Source: Ligula intestinalis (Eukaryota; Platyhelminthes; Cestoda; Diphyllobothriidea; Diphyllobothriidae). Taken from it: DNA of 64,000 nt. A model generated the notes under the pieces. The model was given only the letters and a program-made list of their open reading frames with translations, had not been told where the DNA came from and did not search any database. Below, piece by piece: positions 1-10,909 of this stretch (position 1 is its first letter; each line of letters begins with the position of its first letter). Both the position numbers and the translations under genes were made by a program. Location: contig JAYGXS010000005.1 in the NCBI GenBank assembly GCA_036362985.1, forward strand, positions 25,347,446 through 25,411,445, given 5' to 3'.

Positions 1-149
1 TGCTTTGTTTGATCAAAGAGCTTGGGTATCCACTAGGTCACATGCATAAGCACAAAACTGGTGGTTTGGAGGGTAGAACAAAACTTACAGCTTACAACTC
101 ATATTGGAGAGAGTAGTGATAATGGGAAACACGGATCCCAATAAATTTT

Positions 150-310
150 TATTCAAAGCAGACTGGTGATACTTTTAAAGAAGAACCATGTTAGACCGAG
201 GCACCTCAAAAATGGAACAAATCATGCTTCAATACAAGTATTATTATGAGTTCTCTGTCAACAGGCACGTTGACCTTACCACGGCCTACAAGGTCCTGCA
301 CCATTAAGTA
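150..310 (+). pseudogene. PLE subfamily C, GIY-YIG tail fragment
   Basis: The plus strand near 260-306 reads SVNRHVDLTTAYKVLHH and then a stop. This matches the end of the GIY-YIG module seen in the other subfamily C copies (SCINRHVDLD at 38.9 kb, SCINRHVELD at 54.2 kb). In PLEs this endonuclease nicks target DNA for target-primed reverse transcription. Only the last part of the domain remains and no upstream RT is visible. The assignment rests on this short match. Confidence 0.45.
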
Positions 311-1190
311 CAGCACTTTATGTAAGCACTTAGACTATGTGGCTATTATCCAACTGCCCAAGTAATCGCATGCGTATATTTGATCAACCTTTTGTTTTTG
401 TTAATTCCCGTCCCTACTTTTCCTTCGCAAGTTTAAAGGCGACACTATTATTGACCATTTGCCACGTTGAAAACTGACCTTGCTGTTATTGGTCCAGTGC
501 AAATGCAAACTGCTATGTTCGCCATCTGTTATGTTATTCATGCAAAGAGAGGAAGCAGTTGAGAAGCTGCCCCTAAATTTATTTGTACAAATAAATCCGG
601 CTGTGTTCGCTTGGTTTAACTTAAAGTTTACTTCAGGAGACAACATCGTACTTGCCCAACTAAGGTTAAGACCTTGTGAGTTGTGACTCGCCGAGCGGTA
701 TCACAGTAGACTGATAGTAATGAAGAACCTCCACTAGAACAGCTTAGCAAGCCGATGCAAAGCCCATTAAATGCAGTCGTTAAAAATGGAGATTTTGGTG
801 AGCGATGGCTGCCGTAAACCGCCTTTTCACACACTAACACTCCTGTTTAGGGATTGCACACACAAGCGATCCAAGGTAAACATCTGCCACCAAGTCCCGA
901 GGTCGACAAATCCACCACCACTTTGGCCGCGCGCCTAGTCAACGTGAGAAACAACGGCACGCCGCGTGACAGCGCCGACGCAGGTGTTCGTTAAATCTCA
1001 TGATTGATAACTCTAGACGAGATATATGCCGACAGATAGCGATCTTGGCTACTACTTCTACCCTTGCTGTCCGTACGGTAAATAATTCTGCGTGTTCTGC
1101 AAACCTTCCCATGGAAAAGTCTGCTTGGTAAACATGCGTTTTTGGCATTTCATTGTCGGGCCTGTGCACTTGCCTTGATAAGGACAATAG
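311..1190. other. No recognisable gene
   Basis: Only short overlapping ORFs on both strands, none with a recognisable domain. I see no tandem repeat or RNA gene here. Confidence 0.5.
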
Positions 1191-1194
1191 GTGA

Positions 1195-1360
1195 GTTGCC
1201 GTCACGCCGAGCCAAAATCCACACGCAAGGCCAGACAGCGAACGGAGAAAAATCGATCAGCCCAAGGCCAACACTTACAGCTGCAATTTTAAACTTGCTG
1301 TCCGAAACGTCTGCAAATCTTCAAATTTATTCCGGTGAGCAGAAGATGAATTATAATGTC
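1195..1360 (+). repeat. PLE subfamily D 3' end, ribozyme-deleted copy
   Basis: Plus-strand copy of the element end that also lies inverted at 1575-1790. Both share the peptide GQTANGEKSISPRP and the string AACAGCGAACGGAGAAAAAT or close variants. Compared with the inverted copy this one lacks 48 nt between AACTTGCT and GTCCGAAACG. That interval holds the 5' side of the hairpin in the hammerhead-like motif. The trinucleotide GCT lies at both junctions, suggesting a microhomology deletion. Confidence 0.5.
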
Positions 1361-1423
1361 TTATACGTAAAACTCGCCGTTTTCACGCCGCCCGCATGGC
1401 TAGGTCGGCATGTAGAAGTCATT

Positions 1424-1500
1424 GGACGTAAGCCGTATAGTCGCAGTCTCGGCTATTGCTGGCATCCGTTGGCGTAGGCCCTTGGAGAAGTTGGCTGATT
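1424..1500 (-). pseudogene. PLE subfamily D C-terminal scrap
   Basis: Read on the minus strand this gives LRQRMPAIAETATIRLT, similar to the LATAEAxAIRL segment near the C-terminus of subfamily D proteins at 30.7 and 39.9 kb. The flanking plus-strand string CCGTTGGCGTAGGC also occurs at 39.9 kb. It is too short for independent proof. Confidence 0.4.
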
Positions 1501-1574
1501 TCCGGTCGACTACCTAAAAGGCTTCATTAGGATTTACTGGGTGATCTACAATTTGAAAAAGTCTGAATTCCGAG

Positions 1575-1940
1575 ATAAGAATAAGAATTTATCTTCTTCT
1601 CACCGGAATAAATTTGGAAATTTGCTGACGTTTCGGACAGCTGGGCCGGCTGTACTTTTTCGAAGAGAATACTGACTTTAGCAATCAGCAAGTTTAAAAT
1701 TGTGACTGTGCGTGCTGGCCTCGGGCTGATCGATTTTTCTCCGTTCGCTGTTTGGCCATGTGTGTGGATCTAAGGTTGGCAGGACGGCAGTTGGTATTCT
1801 GTTTCGTCTCCATGGTAGAGGACGCTGATAATCCTGCTCCCTCTTCCGGTGGTTTTGTCACAGGAACGTGTTCGTCTGCAAATGCTGACTTTGGTTTGAC
1901 CGTCTCCTGTCCTTTACTCTGTAGGCCGTAGGGAGGTCTA
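1575..1940 (-). mobile_element. PLE subfamily D ORF tail and pLTR with hammerhead-like hairpin
   Basis: The minus strand first encodes an ORF tail containing VKPKSAFADEH and KPPEEGAG, shared with the copy at 42.2-42.4 kb, ending in a stop around 1700. It then runs into non-coding sequence with a hairpin (ACAGC, 7-nt loop, GCTGT) followed by GTCCGAAACGTC near 1624-1653. That order, ORF end then hammerhead-like motif then pLTR, matches known PLE architecture. The element is cut at both ends: a 5' LTR-like repeat abuts it at 1937, and an inverted partial copy lies at 1195-1360. Confidence 0.5.
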
Positions 1941-2393
1941 TAGGAGTTTAGGCTAAGTCGGTTAACCCTAACACCTACAATCTTCCAGACCCTGGTTCGT
2001 TTGGAGATAGAAGTCTTTGGAAGGGCAGATTGTTAGGAATAGTTTATTCTGCAGAAGGACAGAAGAATAGGTTGTGAGATAGTTGACTATCGGAGCACAC
2101 GTCCGGCCGCGAGGCTGGCCAGTTCCGAAGTCCTGCCTAGGGAGCAGACATTCGAGCCGCCAGCTTTGGCTGCAACCGTAAAAATCATTGATTGGACCAC
2201 GTGTAGGCCAACCGGCATGGACGCCTTAGTAAGTGCGTCAGTGCATCTGGCGGTAGCATCAGCCTAGAGCTTTGTCCAGACCGATTGAGGTCAAGCCACT
2301 GTGAGTTGAGGCCAGAATAGGGGAGACATTGTGCATACGTTTGGGTGCGCCTTAGTTGCGCATCTAGCAGCAGTGGCGGTAAGGTCCACTACA
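1937..2393 (-). repeat. LTR copy 1 (LTR family 1)
   Basis: Plus-strand text starts near ATAGGAGTTTAGGCTAAG and ends GGTCCACTACA. Internally it shares CTTCCAGACCCTGGTTC and AATAGTTTATTCTGCAG with the copies at 2997, 27.65 and 47.78 kb. On the minus strand it therefore opens TGTAGTGG. Confidence 0.5.
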
Positions 2394-2996
2394 AGTGCTC
2401 CCCTCAAAGACCGAAGTTCCTTGATGAAAGAAATGGAAGGAAGAAAGATTAGTAACGGATAGGGAAGGAGATACGTACCAACGGTAGGGTTCGAACAGCT
2501 GGTGTTCGTGTGGCTGGTTTGTGGGAGCCAGGTTGAAGGGACAGTTGTGGCCTACATGAGCTTCTGTGGCTGGCATGCGAGAGGCGGGTTAGTACCGCCA
2601 GTGCCGCTTGGGAGGAGGAAAGGTCATCTCGCGTCCGCGTGGGAAATTGGGTCTGCGGTAGGAGAAAAGTCCTCGACTACGCGTGCATCGGCATCTTGTA
2701 GGAGATTAGTCATCTCGACTAAGTAGGAGGGAGGTCGGTTGGCTGCTTTGAACTTCGATGGCAAATCAGTATGCCATGTAAGTGTTCACTGAGAGGAAGG
2801 GATACCGTTGGCAGTAGAAGTAGAATCCGAGTTTTAAAAAAATGCCTGAATATTGGCACTCATAGCGGGAATAGCTCCGTAAGATGGGGAAGGAACCAGA
2901 GCCAGGAGTCGATTGGCTGTGAACGAATCGCTTCATTGAAGTCAGCCACATCAGAAGCTGACTTGGGAGTTCATCTCACGATTGGGGTCATCAGTC

Positions 2997-3460
2997 ATAG
3001 GTGTTAAGGCTTAGATGGTTAGCACTAACACCTACAAGCATTCAGGCCCTGGTTCCTTAGGCGATAGGAGAAGTCTTGGGAAGGCAGAGGAGACGGAACA
3101 TTATATTGTTTACAGAGTTAGATAGAAGTCGTCAATTGGTCTTGCAAGGCGTCCGACCGTGAGGCCAGCGTCGTCGCGACCGTCGCGCGCGAGGCGCAAT
3201 TCCTAGTGTCTTCTGACCGCAGTCATCCAGGATGGCCGGCGAATACTGGCTTTGTCTCGGTAGACTGGTGGTGATTGGTTGCAAGGTAGGCAAGGTTGGC
3301 AGGGCGAGACTGGGTGTGTTCGTAAGTGGCTCGGACCATCGAGCGAGAATGGACAGGGGTTGTCGGGACTTAGTACCTGACCGCAGGCAGCATTAGGCGT
3401 GCATAGCAAAGGCGCTGTCCGTCAGATCTTGGATTCCAAGTGGCTGCTAGGGCCACTACA
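2997..3460 (-). repeat. LTR copy 2 (LTR family 1)
   Basis: Plus-strand text starts ATAGGTGTTAAGGCTTAG and ends GGCCACTACA, about 460 bp, like copy 1. It carries CTGGTTCCTTAGG, shared in part with the 47.8 kb copy. Confidence 0.5.
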
Positions 3461-3599
3461 GGTCCAGATGCCTGTTGACAGAGTTTGCGTCTGAGTACCA
3501 TGCCTCAAGCGTCAATCTTTTAGCTTTTGAGACCAGTCTCTCCTATATGTGTTGCAAGCTGTGAGTTAGGGTCTAGTCTCCGGGCCACCGCTTTGTGTT

Positions 3600-3750
3600 C
3601 CTGTAGGCGGGTCTGCAACTAGCGCCGCAACTTTAAACTTGCTGATTGATAAAAGCAGTATTCGCTTCAGCAAAGGACAGCCACCTTAGTTGTCCTAAAT
3701 GGCAGCAAATCTACAAAATTTTTCCAGTGAGCAGAAGATGAATTTTTATT
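3600..3750 (+). repeat. PLE subfamily D pLTR segment with hairpin
   Basis: Third copy of the element end seen at 1.3 and 1.6 kb: AAACTTGCTGATTGATAAAA, then a hairpin GGACAGC / GTTGTCC (3675-3695), then the shared CAGTGAGCAGAAGATGAA. The post-hairpin box reads TAAATGGC instead of GAAACGTC, so the ribozyme-like core is decayed. Confidence 0.45.
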
Positions 3751-3754
3751 TACT

Positions 3755-3925
3755 GGGTGATTCGTATGGACAAGTTGTGCGAGACAAGAACTTGAAATCG
3801 AGCTAGATTCACCTTTACGTAGCCAGACCGCTATGTGTTCACGTTCTCTCTTTTCCAGGCACTTCGACATTCGGTCAGTGTATTCTGCTCCACGGGAACA
3901 GGTGAAAGAGTACATTAGCATGCCG
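3755..3925 (-). pseudogene. PLE subfamily D GIY-YIG endonuclease fragment
   Basis: The minus strand reads SFTCSRGAEYTDRMSKCLEK then REREHIAVWLRKGE. This aligns with the GIY-YIG core of subfamily D (SFTCSCGAEYIGRT at 46.8 kb). The YIGRT motif has become YTDRM, so catalysis is unlikely. The fragment is about 50 residues against roughly 90 for a full GIY-YIG domain. It runs opposite to the adjacent pLTR segment, so this is another inverted junction. Confidence 0.6.
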
Positions 3926-4630
3926 AGCTCACCATATAGGCGATGGGAAAACGATGAGTTTCAACTATAAATCCTGTTCAAGTCATATAATTTCATTACC
4001 ACTGCAACTTTACAGACCTGGTGATGAATTGCCAACAAGCATATGTTGGCTACATAGACATTTTAGGTTACGCATTCATATGCTATTGACTGCCTGTTGA
4101 TACCTTGCGAGTATTATGCGGTTAGCCCGTAGTGACTGATGGATTCCAGCTGAAATATTCACTAGGAATTTCCGGACCGGGCCTGCGCATTTCTGCCACC
4201 CCTCTACCCTCTCCCGGAAAATTAAAAAAAGCGGAAAGCTAGATGCGCAGGTGCAAAGTCATTGTGTCCCCTGTTCCGTGCATGACCGAACATTTTCTGG
4301 CGTTAGCTTTGTTGTAACAGTGACTGTGTCCTTTTCACCGTCTAATTACGCCCTTTGAAATCCCCAAGGAAGAACACAATAACAAGGGCGTAACTTTTGG
4401 AATCCACCCAAACAAGGTATTATTGTGTACAAAATCCGGAGTGGCTGTCTCGGGTGGCAGTTGCCGCTGTATGTTCAGCTTCGGGGCGAAGCCCGGCAAT
4501 GTAGCGGACTGGCGGTGTCCTTGTCTGTCCGTGTGCAATTCACTGTCTGAGATGTGTCAGTTGCTTGGAAGTGCTTGTCTAGTGCGTTACCTTGTGGCAT
4601 GACTGGGCACGTTAAAATAAGGTCACCTGC
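3926..4630. other. No recognisable gene
   Basis: Only short ORFs without recognisable domains. Confidence 0.45.
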
Positions 4631-4639
4631 CCTGTGAGA

Positions 4640-4795
4640 CACCTAAGTGGCCCTTGAGGAACTGCGGCCAATTGGGCACGTGCGTGGGTCCGCGTGTGAG
4701 TGTGTCTGGTCCAGAGGTTTAAGGTCATCGCGTGAGCACAGTCACAAGCGAAGGCATATGACCTTGAGGCAGTCCACTGTTGACAAGGGAATCAT
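4640..4795 (+). repeat. Dispersed repeat, copy 1 (also at 49.78 kb)
   Basis: Shares diverged strings with 49,775-49,930 in the same orientation, including CATATGACCTTGAGGCAGTC here against CACATGACCTTGCAGGCAGT there, and a matching TTGGGCA(C/G)G..G(T/G)G lead-in. It may be part of an LTR; class not determined. Confidence 0.35.
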
Positions 4796-4930
4796 TGTGG
4801 CAGTCGGTCACAGGCATGATGCCCCAGGACGGCTGGCATTCGGTTAGGCTAGGCTCCTAACAAGTTTCACATGCAGCTCCGAAGGGCCACGTAGTCATAG
4901 TCGATAGTTTGACCTCAAAACGTCCTGAAT

Positions 4931-4955
4931 CCTCTTCTTCTTTTTTCGTCTTCTT

Positions 4956-4986
<31 letters not shown>

Positions 4987-4996
4987 TTCTTCTTCT
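4931..4996. repeat. (TTC)n microsatellite
   Basis: About 66 bp of TTC repeats with a T-rich interruption near 4941 and one TTA variant. Read on the minus strand it gives an arginine/lysine-rich ORF that is an artefact of the repeat. Confidence 0.9.
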
Positions 4997-5164
4997 ACGG
5001 CACGTACTACTAGCTGGAAAGTTGTTAAACACCAGCTCGGATGAAAAGAACCAAATCCTGAGAACTTTTTGGTTGCCAATGCAAGTGAACCTGCGAGTGC
5101 CAGGAAGTATTTGAAGTATTCCAAGGAGTTTTTTCCCTGTCTGCTCTTTAAAAAAATCCATGAA

Positions 5165-5300
5165 CCACTTCATGGCTCAGGATAATTGGCCTCGCCAACA
5201 AACTGAGATATCATTTTTTGCTACCACGACACATATGTACAAATATGGAACTCAAAGGCAGTCTGCCTATATATCCCTTAAATATACTGGTACTGATCCT
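5165..5300 (+). repeat. LINE 3' end, same family as the 10.3-12.3 kb LINE
   Basis: The plus strand carries GGCCTCGCCAACA, a T-run, TGCTACCACG, CACATATGTACAAATA and AACTCAAAGG, then ATATACTGGTACTGATCC. The same series occurs on the minus strand at 10,440-10,335, next to the LINE RT, where it ends in GATACTGATACTGA. This is therefore the 3' terminus of that LINE family, 5'-truncated to about 130 bp as target-primed insertions often are. Confidence 0.55.
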
Positions 5301-8300
5301 TACTACTGAACGCCTTGCAGCTGGAGAAAGCAGACGGGAGCACTGGTGGATCCGTAATGACTCTACGCTGGGTTTAAGGGCACTCGCGGCTGCTAGCAAG
5401 TGCACAAGTACCGGTGCCTGCCTGCCTACTTCATTCCAGTCTGGTCAATCACCTTCAAGACTGCCTCACGCAGGACCTCACTGCTACGCTCACACACATC
5501 GGACACCGGACCCCTCGTGTGCAGGTGGGCATTCGTCTGACTATCTTATTCCTGTCTAAACCTATTCTCCACTATCCCTCTGTACAGAATATAATATTCC
5601 TCCCATCTGGCGCCTCACTTCTTTTATTCCGTTTTCTCACACAGAACTGGGCCTGAGAATCGCAGCGGAAAGGGGTTTCCCCTGATTAACTTAAGCCACT
5701 GCGATAGATCGACTAATGAGCCGAACGCCTCACAGCTGCACTATGCATCGGCATGAGATCAATGAAGTGGGCATGTCTGGGCTGTTAGTTAGTGTCTACG
5801 CTGGCAACACGGTAAATATTCAAGTATTAGCAGGACAATCTAATGTCTATAAGATGGCTAACAAAAGTGCCGGCGGTTGCATTGGAATGGACCATTTATG
5901 CACTTTTGCCGGAGCGGCGACAGGAATCAACAGCGGCCGGAAAAAATCTCGGAAGCCATGGCGTGTTTTGCACGCTCTATAAGTCTACATGATTGGCTTG
6001 TAGCCTTCCGCTGACATGCCGAAGACGGGCGCGGTGCCTGTTGCCACAAATATGCTTGGTCATGGTCGGATCCAAAAAAATATAATCGATCGAGGAAAAA
6101 AACCGACGCCTCTTCGTTGAATCTTCAGCTACAGCACTGTTTTTTATTCCAAAACCTCTGGGTACGGTCTACCCTATCTGGTAAGCGACATAGTCACGTT
6201 GCTAAGTGCTTTTTCTCTCACAAGGGTTAAAAGAGAAGTAAAGATGACAGAATTATCCTACAACTATGGCCTTCCCGTGGCCCCCCTTGGCTTGGGGATG
6301 AGTTCACTTCTTTGATAACGATCGGTAATGGAACACGCTCGTCCCGCTCTGTCTTAGGCCCCACTTTTAAGTCCCGCCAACAGCCGCGCAGCGCCTTGTA
6401 GTTCAGACAGATGAAAATTGCCGGCAAAGATCAGGGAGATGGGAGACGTCATCAGCCAGCCACATTCAGTCCCAAGCTCTGCACCACCCGAGGCTCGAAC
6501 CCACACCCATTGGCTCAGAATTCAAGCGCTCTAACCATTTTACTTATCCTAGTCCATTTATCCGGCCCGGCAAGTGGAAATATTCTGTTCCTCCCAATAA
6601 TGGTGTAGTCTTTCGAGGTTCCATATTATTATGTATTTAAAACAGAAGGCAGTTTGTAGGCAGAATGTTGTATAGACAAAACAGAAGGCTGGCCGTAAGC
6701 TGGAGGTATGCTCAAGTTCAAGGAACTGTTTCGTGTGCGAGTCATTTTACCTAAGGGGGCTTTACGGTAGGGCTTGAACGTCATTGGCTGAACGGTAGCC
6801 AGTCAGAATAAAGAAAGAATAAACGCCTCGCGCGAAAGCCTTGTCCCGACAGCACGTGCGGGCATATACAACACTTATTATCCACTCAAATCTCCCTTCA
6901 AACGGATCACTTGCTATTAACAACTAACAAGCTGTACAGTAAGTACGCTGACGGCACGGTTGTTAGTCCGTAGCGCCGGTGCCAAGCCCGCATACGGTCA
7001 CGTGACTGCGCTCCTCTATCCGCTTCTGGGACGGCCAATCACATGTGCCGTAGGCTGTTATTGGCCGAGCAATTGATCAAGCCGCAATTAACTCACACTC
7101 ACATTACGTTTACACATTCACGTCCGTGGCACGCTAGCAGGCAGACGCGCGCAGGGCCCGGCTCTATCGCGTGTCAGTACTTCAGACCAACACTGATTTC
7201 CTGTAGACAATAAACAACTCCAGTTGGTCTTACCCCTTTTCCTCTTACTTTACGCGGCAGGGCGTGATAATTGTATTGCTCTGAGCACCCTAACGGCTTA
7301 GGTTTCCACAGGTCACGCTCCCAAACCATCAGGCTCATTTCCAGTTTCTGAAGGATAGCTTGGATCACTTCTCAACATAGTCGTTTAAAAATGGTTCTTA
7401 GAGGAGCAGCTGGCGAGCAGACGTAAGCTTTCGATACATTCTCATCGGACCACTTCATTTATATGGAAACGGGGTCAAAGGTGAAGCATACAGTCAAGTA
7501 TTTTCGTCATTTCATCCAAGTGAGTCATATGAATACGGCGGGAAGGTTTGGTGGAGTTCCACCAAACCTTCACCGATGCGTAACCAGGCATCTCTTTTCT
7601 GTTAGTACGGCCCAGCAAGCGAGTCAAGACTCGGACCGTCCTGAGGGCAAAATAATGAAGGAAGCCCACATGCCAGCGGAGACTGACAGAACAGGACAGA
7701 AGCGCGACCTTCAAAGGTCCGACACCACGCGAGGACGCAAGGAGAGCCACCGGCCGGGTTCTGAGGTCTAAGGACGCATCTAGATGCGTGCGTCACTGAG
7801 GGCACGACGTGTCATACTGAGCACAATCCATTATGGCTGCCTGCAAAGGGGTCAATGGGGTTCAAAGGCCGTTAGTCCTTACATACGCTGCCATCGCTGC
7901 AGGCGGCGCACTGCTGCTGGGGACACAAAATTCAGCTGCTGGAGACACGGGGCTCTGTTGCCCTAGACGAGAGACTGCTACCGAGACAAGACCGACGACA
8001 GCACACATGCTGCTGACGTACACAAAACAAGCTGCCAGACACACAGAAGACAAAGCTAATGCACAAGCAGAAACAGTGACAGTAGACTTTTTTCTGCTAT
8101 CCTCTCTGTCTTCTTTCCTAACGTACAACCTGGGGATATGACCAGTGTCGACGCAGGCACACCCAAGAAGATAACAATTACCTTTCTTGCTAACGTACCT
8201 ATCAAACATGTCACTCCTTAATCTCAAGATTTATTGATGCCTGTGTCGAAAGGAGGAATAGTCGATTATAGAAGGTTCTCCAAGTCAGAAGTCAGTAAGA

Positions 8301-8985
8301 CCAATTCGGTAGGACAGTATACTGCAGGTAAAGGAGCTAAGAAAAGACTCTGCAGAAAGGAGCGGCTCAAAGTAGATCGAACAGTCGTTGTGTCCATGTT
8401 CTGTGTTCTGCGCAGGTTTGGGGGCAGCCCTTAATCTGCCCTACAATCAATCAGGAAGTCAGTCACGCTGATTGAGGGACGGCATTCATCGCAGGTCGAG
8501 CAAGAGCGTCCGAGGTAGATGCGAGTATGCAGGGCTGACAAGCTTCGCGGCGAAAACATGGTGAGTCACGGAAAGCCACATGTGGGCCTGCAGCCTGGCA
8601 GTGGAGAAAAAGTGTCAGCACAGGACTGATCGCAGGGCCACCACACCTGCCTTCTTTTCCTGATGCCTCGCTTTTTCCCGTTTCGCTTAAAAATGCATTA
8701 ATTTTAAACTGTGATTTCCTGAGGTTCTTCTCTACCACTGGTGTTTTTCATGTCTTCTTCGTCAATATCATAAAACGACGATATTACACTATCCTCAACC
8801 AATTTACTGATCGAATGCTGAATGAGGTTGGTCACCGGCTTATCGCTGAATTAATCGCTGCGAAATCTTTCCGCTCCATACGGCGAGGCTTACGACAAAT
8901 TCTAGGGGTCTGAGCAAAGTAGATATTCCTAGTACTACAAACATCCAACCCAGTTCCCTTTTGAAGGAAAAGTGGAAAGAAACTA
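5301..8985. other. No recognisable gene or element
   Basis: Many short ORFs on both strands (longest about 120 codons, 7862-8227 minus) without a domain I recognise. 6.7-7.2 kb has mixed GC with CCAAT-like strings but no supported promoter. Diverged unclassified repeats are possible. Confidence 0.4.
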
Positions 8986-8989
8986 ATAA

Positions 8990-9415
8990 AGTTGTGCATT
9001 CCGTACACAACTTGATAAGAAGGCGGAAGAACGTTCTCTAGCGTGATTAAATCAGCTCTGCCGGGAGTGACCTTGAGTTCCAATTGTTGGCTCCGTCGCG
9101 ACTGACCTTGAGCCTTGCCACTGCTCGCGCAACGCGATATAGGCATCTGAGAGATCGATATGCCTATTAATAGAGTCCGCGTGCGAGAGCCATGCTTCTT
9201 GCAGTAGGCGTGAGACTCGGTCGTCCAACTGGCCTAGTATTCGCACGTGTTCGAAGTCGAAGCCGTGCCCTGGCCAAAGATAGCTTGTCCTTCCTTTGCA
9301 CGGTGAGTTCGTGCTTGTGCAGTCTTGTGGCAACCTGTTTGCCGGTTTCGCCAACATAACTGGCTTGTCCGCAAAGACATTTGATTCGGTAAATAACATC
9401 GATTTTAACAAGTAT
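8990..9415 (-). pseudogene. PLE subfamily A GIY-YIG tail, truncated
   Basis: The minus strand gives LPQDCTSTNSPCKGRTSYLW followed by GHGFDFEHVRILGQLDDRVS, RLLQEAWLSHADSINRHIDL and SDAYIALREQWQGSRSVATE. This matches the 61.7-62.0 kb copy almost residue for residue. It is the C-terminal half of the PLE GIY-YIG endonuclease. The N-terminal part is frameshifted and the RT is missing. Just downstream (minus strand, near 9020) the string AGAACGTTCTCT is shared with 61.58 kb, but this copy lacks the roughly 80-nt segment holding the hammerhead-like motif there. Confidence 0.75.
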
Positions 9416-9553
9416 TAAATGACTTTATCCAATTCGAAATAAAGACATTGAGGTTAATATTGAACCGCTTGTAGCCACCCAATTAATACAAAAGGTTTGC
9501 TAAGCTATAAGATGCAGTTGCATCTTACAATTATGCAGCAAACAGTTAAAATG

Positions 9554-9840
9554 TTACAAGTAGCAAGTTGCAGTGATGTTAGTGCCGCGGAAGGAAACAC
9601 TGCATCGCAGTTGCTCCATTAACTGGACAAGACCACTGCATGCACCTGTGGCGGACTGAGAAGTCTGCTGCATTGTGGGGGCGCCAATTGACTGCCAGAG
9701 TCTCGCAGAGATGATGGTGATATCTGAAACAGTTTTCAGTTGCAGGCAAACTGTTCGACCATTGAGCAATAGATTAACAAACTTCCAGCGATCAACTGCG
9801 TTAACCTGGAATGTGGCCAACAGACTCAGAGAATGACCGA
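9554..9840 (-). pseudogene. Ty3/Gypsy aspartic protease remnant
   Basis: The minus strand reads FVNLLLNGRTVCLQLKTVSD then ITIISARLWQSIGAPTMQQT and SGLVQLMEQLRCSVSFRGTN. The layout matches the retropepsin region of flatworm Ty3/Gypsy pol, where a L-D-T-A-S-D-type active site precedes ITIIS. Here the catalytic segment is LKTVSD, so the first aspartate is lost (D to K) and the enzyme would be dead. It follows the gag zinc knuckle directly, as in the parental order. No RT, RNase H or integrase follows: the element is cut near 9,420-9,540 where a PLE tail begins. Confidence 0.65.
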
Positions 9841-9929
9841 GGACGGCGGTTTGGACTTGCATTTTGGTTTGAAACGGCGCTTTAGGTGGGAAGTGACGGG
9901 TGCAGGCTTGCTTACACAAGCTAAGGATT

Positions 9930-10345
9930 GGCGGAGCCCATCACCGTGCTCCACCTGATTACAGTTCTGGCAGCGATGTTGCCGAAATGTGAAATCCCAA
10001 TGGAAATGCCACGCGCCACAGTGTCGATAAGGACAGGGCGGGGATATCGCCTCGGGGGCTTGCTTGGGCCGCATAACTGGAGGTGACTTAGCTGCTATGA
10101 CCCCATTGACTAAGCCAGCAGTATAAGTGCCTTGGATCATGGCTGAATCATGTTTGAGGTTGATCAGCGCTTGACCTTCGGCAGCCAGCACTTGGAGGGA
10201 AACTGAGCTGCTCTGTTGTGCGTGGGACAGAAGACGAGGCCGGTTGTCAATTTCCTGAAGGGCCTGGAGGCTGCAGATGAATATAAGGCATTTACACTGG
10301 TCATCTGTGAGGGAACTGAGTTGAAAACACTCAGTATCAGTATCA
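9930..10345 (-). pseudogene. Ty3/Gypsy gag, 3' part with zinc knuckle
   Basis: The minus strand reads CFQLSSLTDDQCKCLIFICS, LQVLAAEGQALINLKHDSAM, then a knuckle-like stretch CPYRHCGAWHFHWDFTFRQH followed by RCQNCNQVEHGDGLRQ. Flatworm Gypsy gags have two CCHC-like knuckles here; several cysteines are kept but the second lacks its last one. Gag packages the element RNA. This part continues the gag begun at 12.7 kb; the two are separated by about 1.9 kb of LINE inserted near the LTDDQ segment. Sequence just upstream (TYPQYTDTDTE) is LINE 3' end, not gag. Confidence 0.7.
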
Positions 10346-10909
10346 GTATATTGAGGGTATGTAGGAAAAATTCCTTTGAGTGCCCTATTTGTACATATGT
10401 GCAGTGGTAGCAAAAAAATTGTTGCTTAGACTGTTGGCGAGGCCAGTTGTCCTGTGTCATAGGATGAAAATAGGAGCAGACAGTGAAAAAACTCCCCAGG
10501 GATTTTTAGGAGAAAAACTGTCGCCCTTGTGGGGGTAATGCGTGGGATTTAGGAGAAGAAAGAAGGGTTCCCACTGGGGGGGCATTGCAAAGGTTCCCAG
10601 GATCATTACCGTGTGGAAGCCACGTCCTGATTCTTCCTTGCTGGTTGCAAAGTCCACCAACGGAACTGGAAAACAGAGGCATCCGTCCAGATCGTCGACA
10701 GTCCGCTTTGGGTCGAACCATGGGTGAATGTTTAGGCCGTCAGGTCTGGCTGATAAGATCGCCAGCGGGTTATCACGGTACGCAGATAGCCAAGTAGGGT
10801 AGACCGCGGAGACCTTCGCATGAGGCTATGCGTGGGAGGGCGTTATAAATCGCAAACGTAAATGTATATAAAAACTAATACTATTGAAAAATTGGAAGTA
10901 GTATTATTA
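10335..10909 (-). repeat. LINE 3' UTR
   Basis: Non-coding segment between the RT stop and the (GATACT)n-like end. Strings such as GACAGTGAAAAAACTCC and GGAGAAAAACTGTCG recur at 15.9-16.0 kb on the same strand. ORFs of up to 71 codons here are incidental. Confidence 0.55.

Larger units (their letters stand above)
1937..3460 (-). mobile_element. Short two-LTR retroelement, internally deleted or TRIM-like
   Basis: Two homologous direct repeats (about 1937-2393 and 2997-3460) flank about 600 bp with no retroviral protein. The flanking pentamers GGTCT (left) and GGTCC (right) differ by one base, which fits an old 5-bp target duplication for the pair as one unit. The same repeat stands alone at 27.65 and 47.78 kb, so it is a real LTR family. 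Orientation is minus because AATAAACTATTC-type polyadenylation strings read on that strand. I found no convincing primer-binding site next to the right LTR. Two independent solo LTRs are the alternative. Confidence 0.45.

Noticed and set aside
4895..5173. Arginine-rich protein
   Set aside because: The basic stretch is the translation of a TTC microsatellite.
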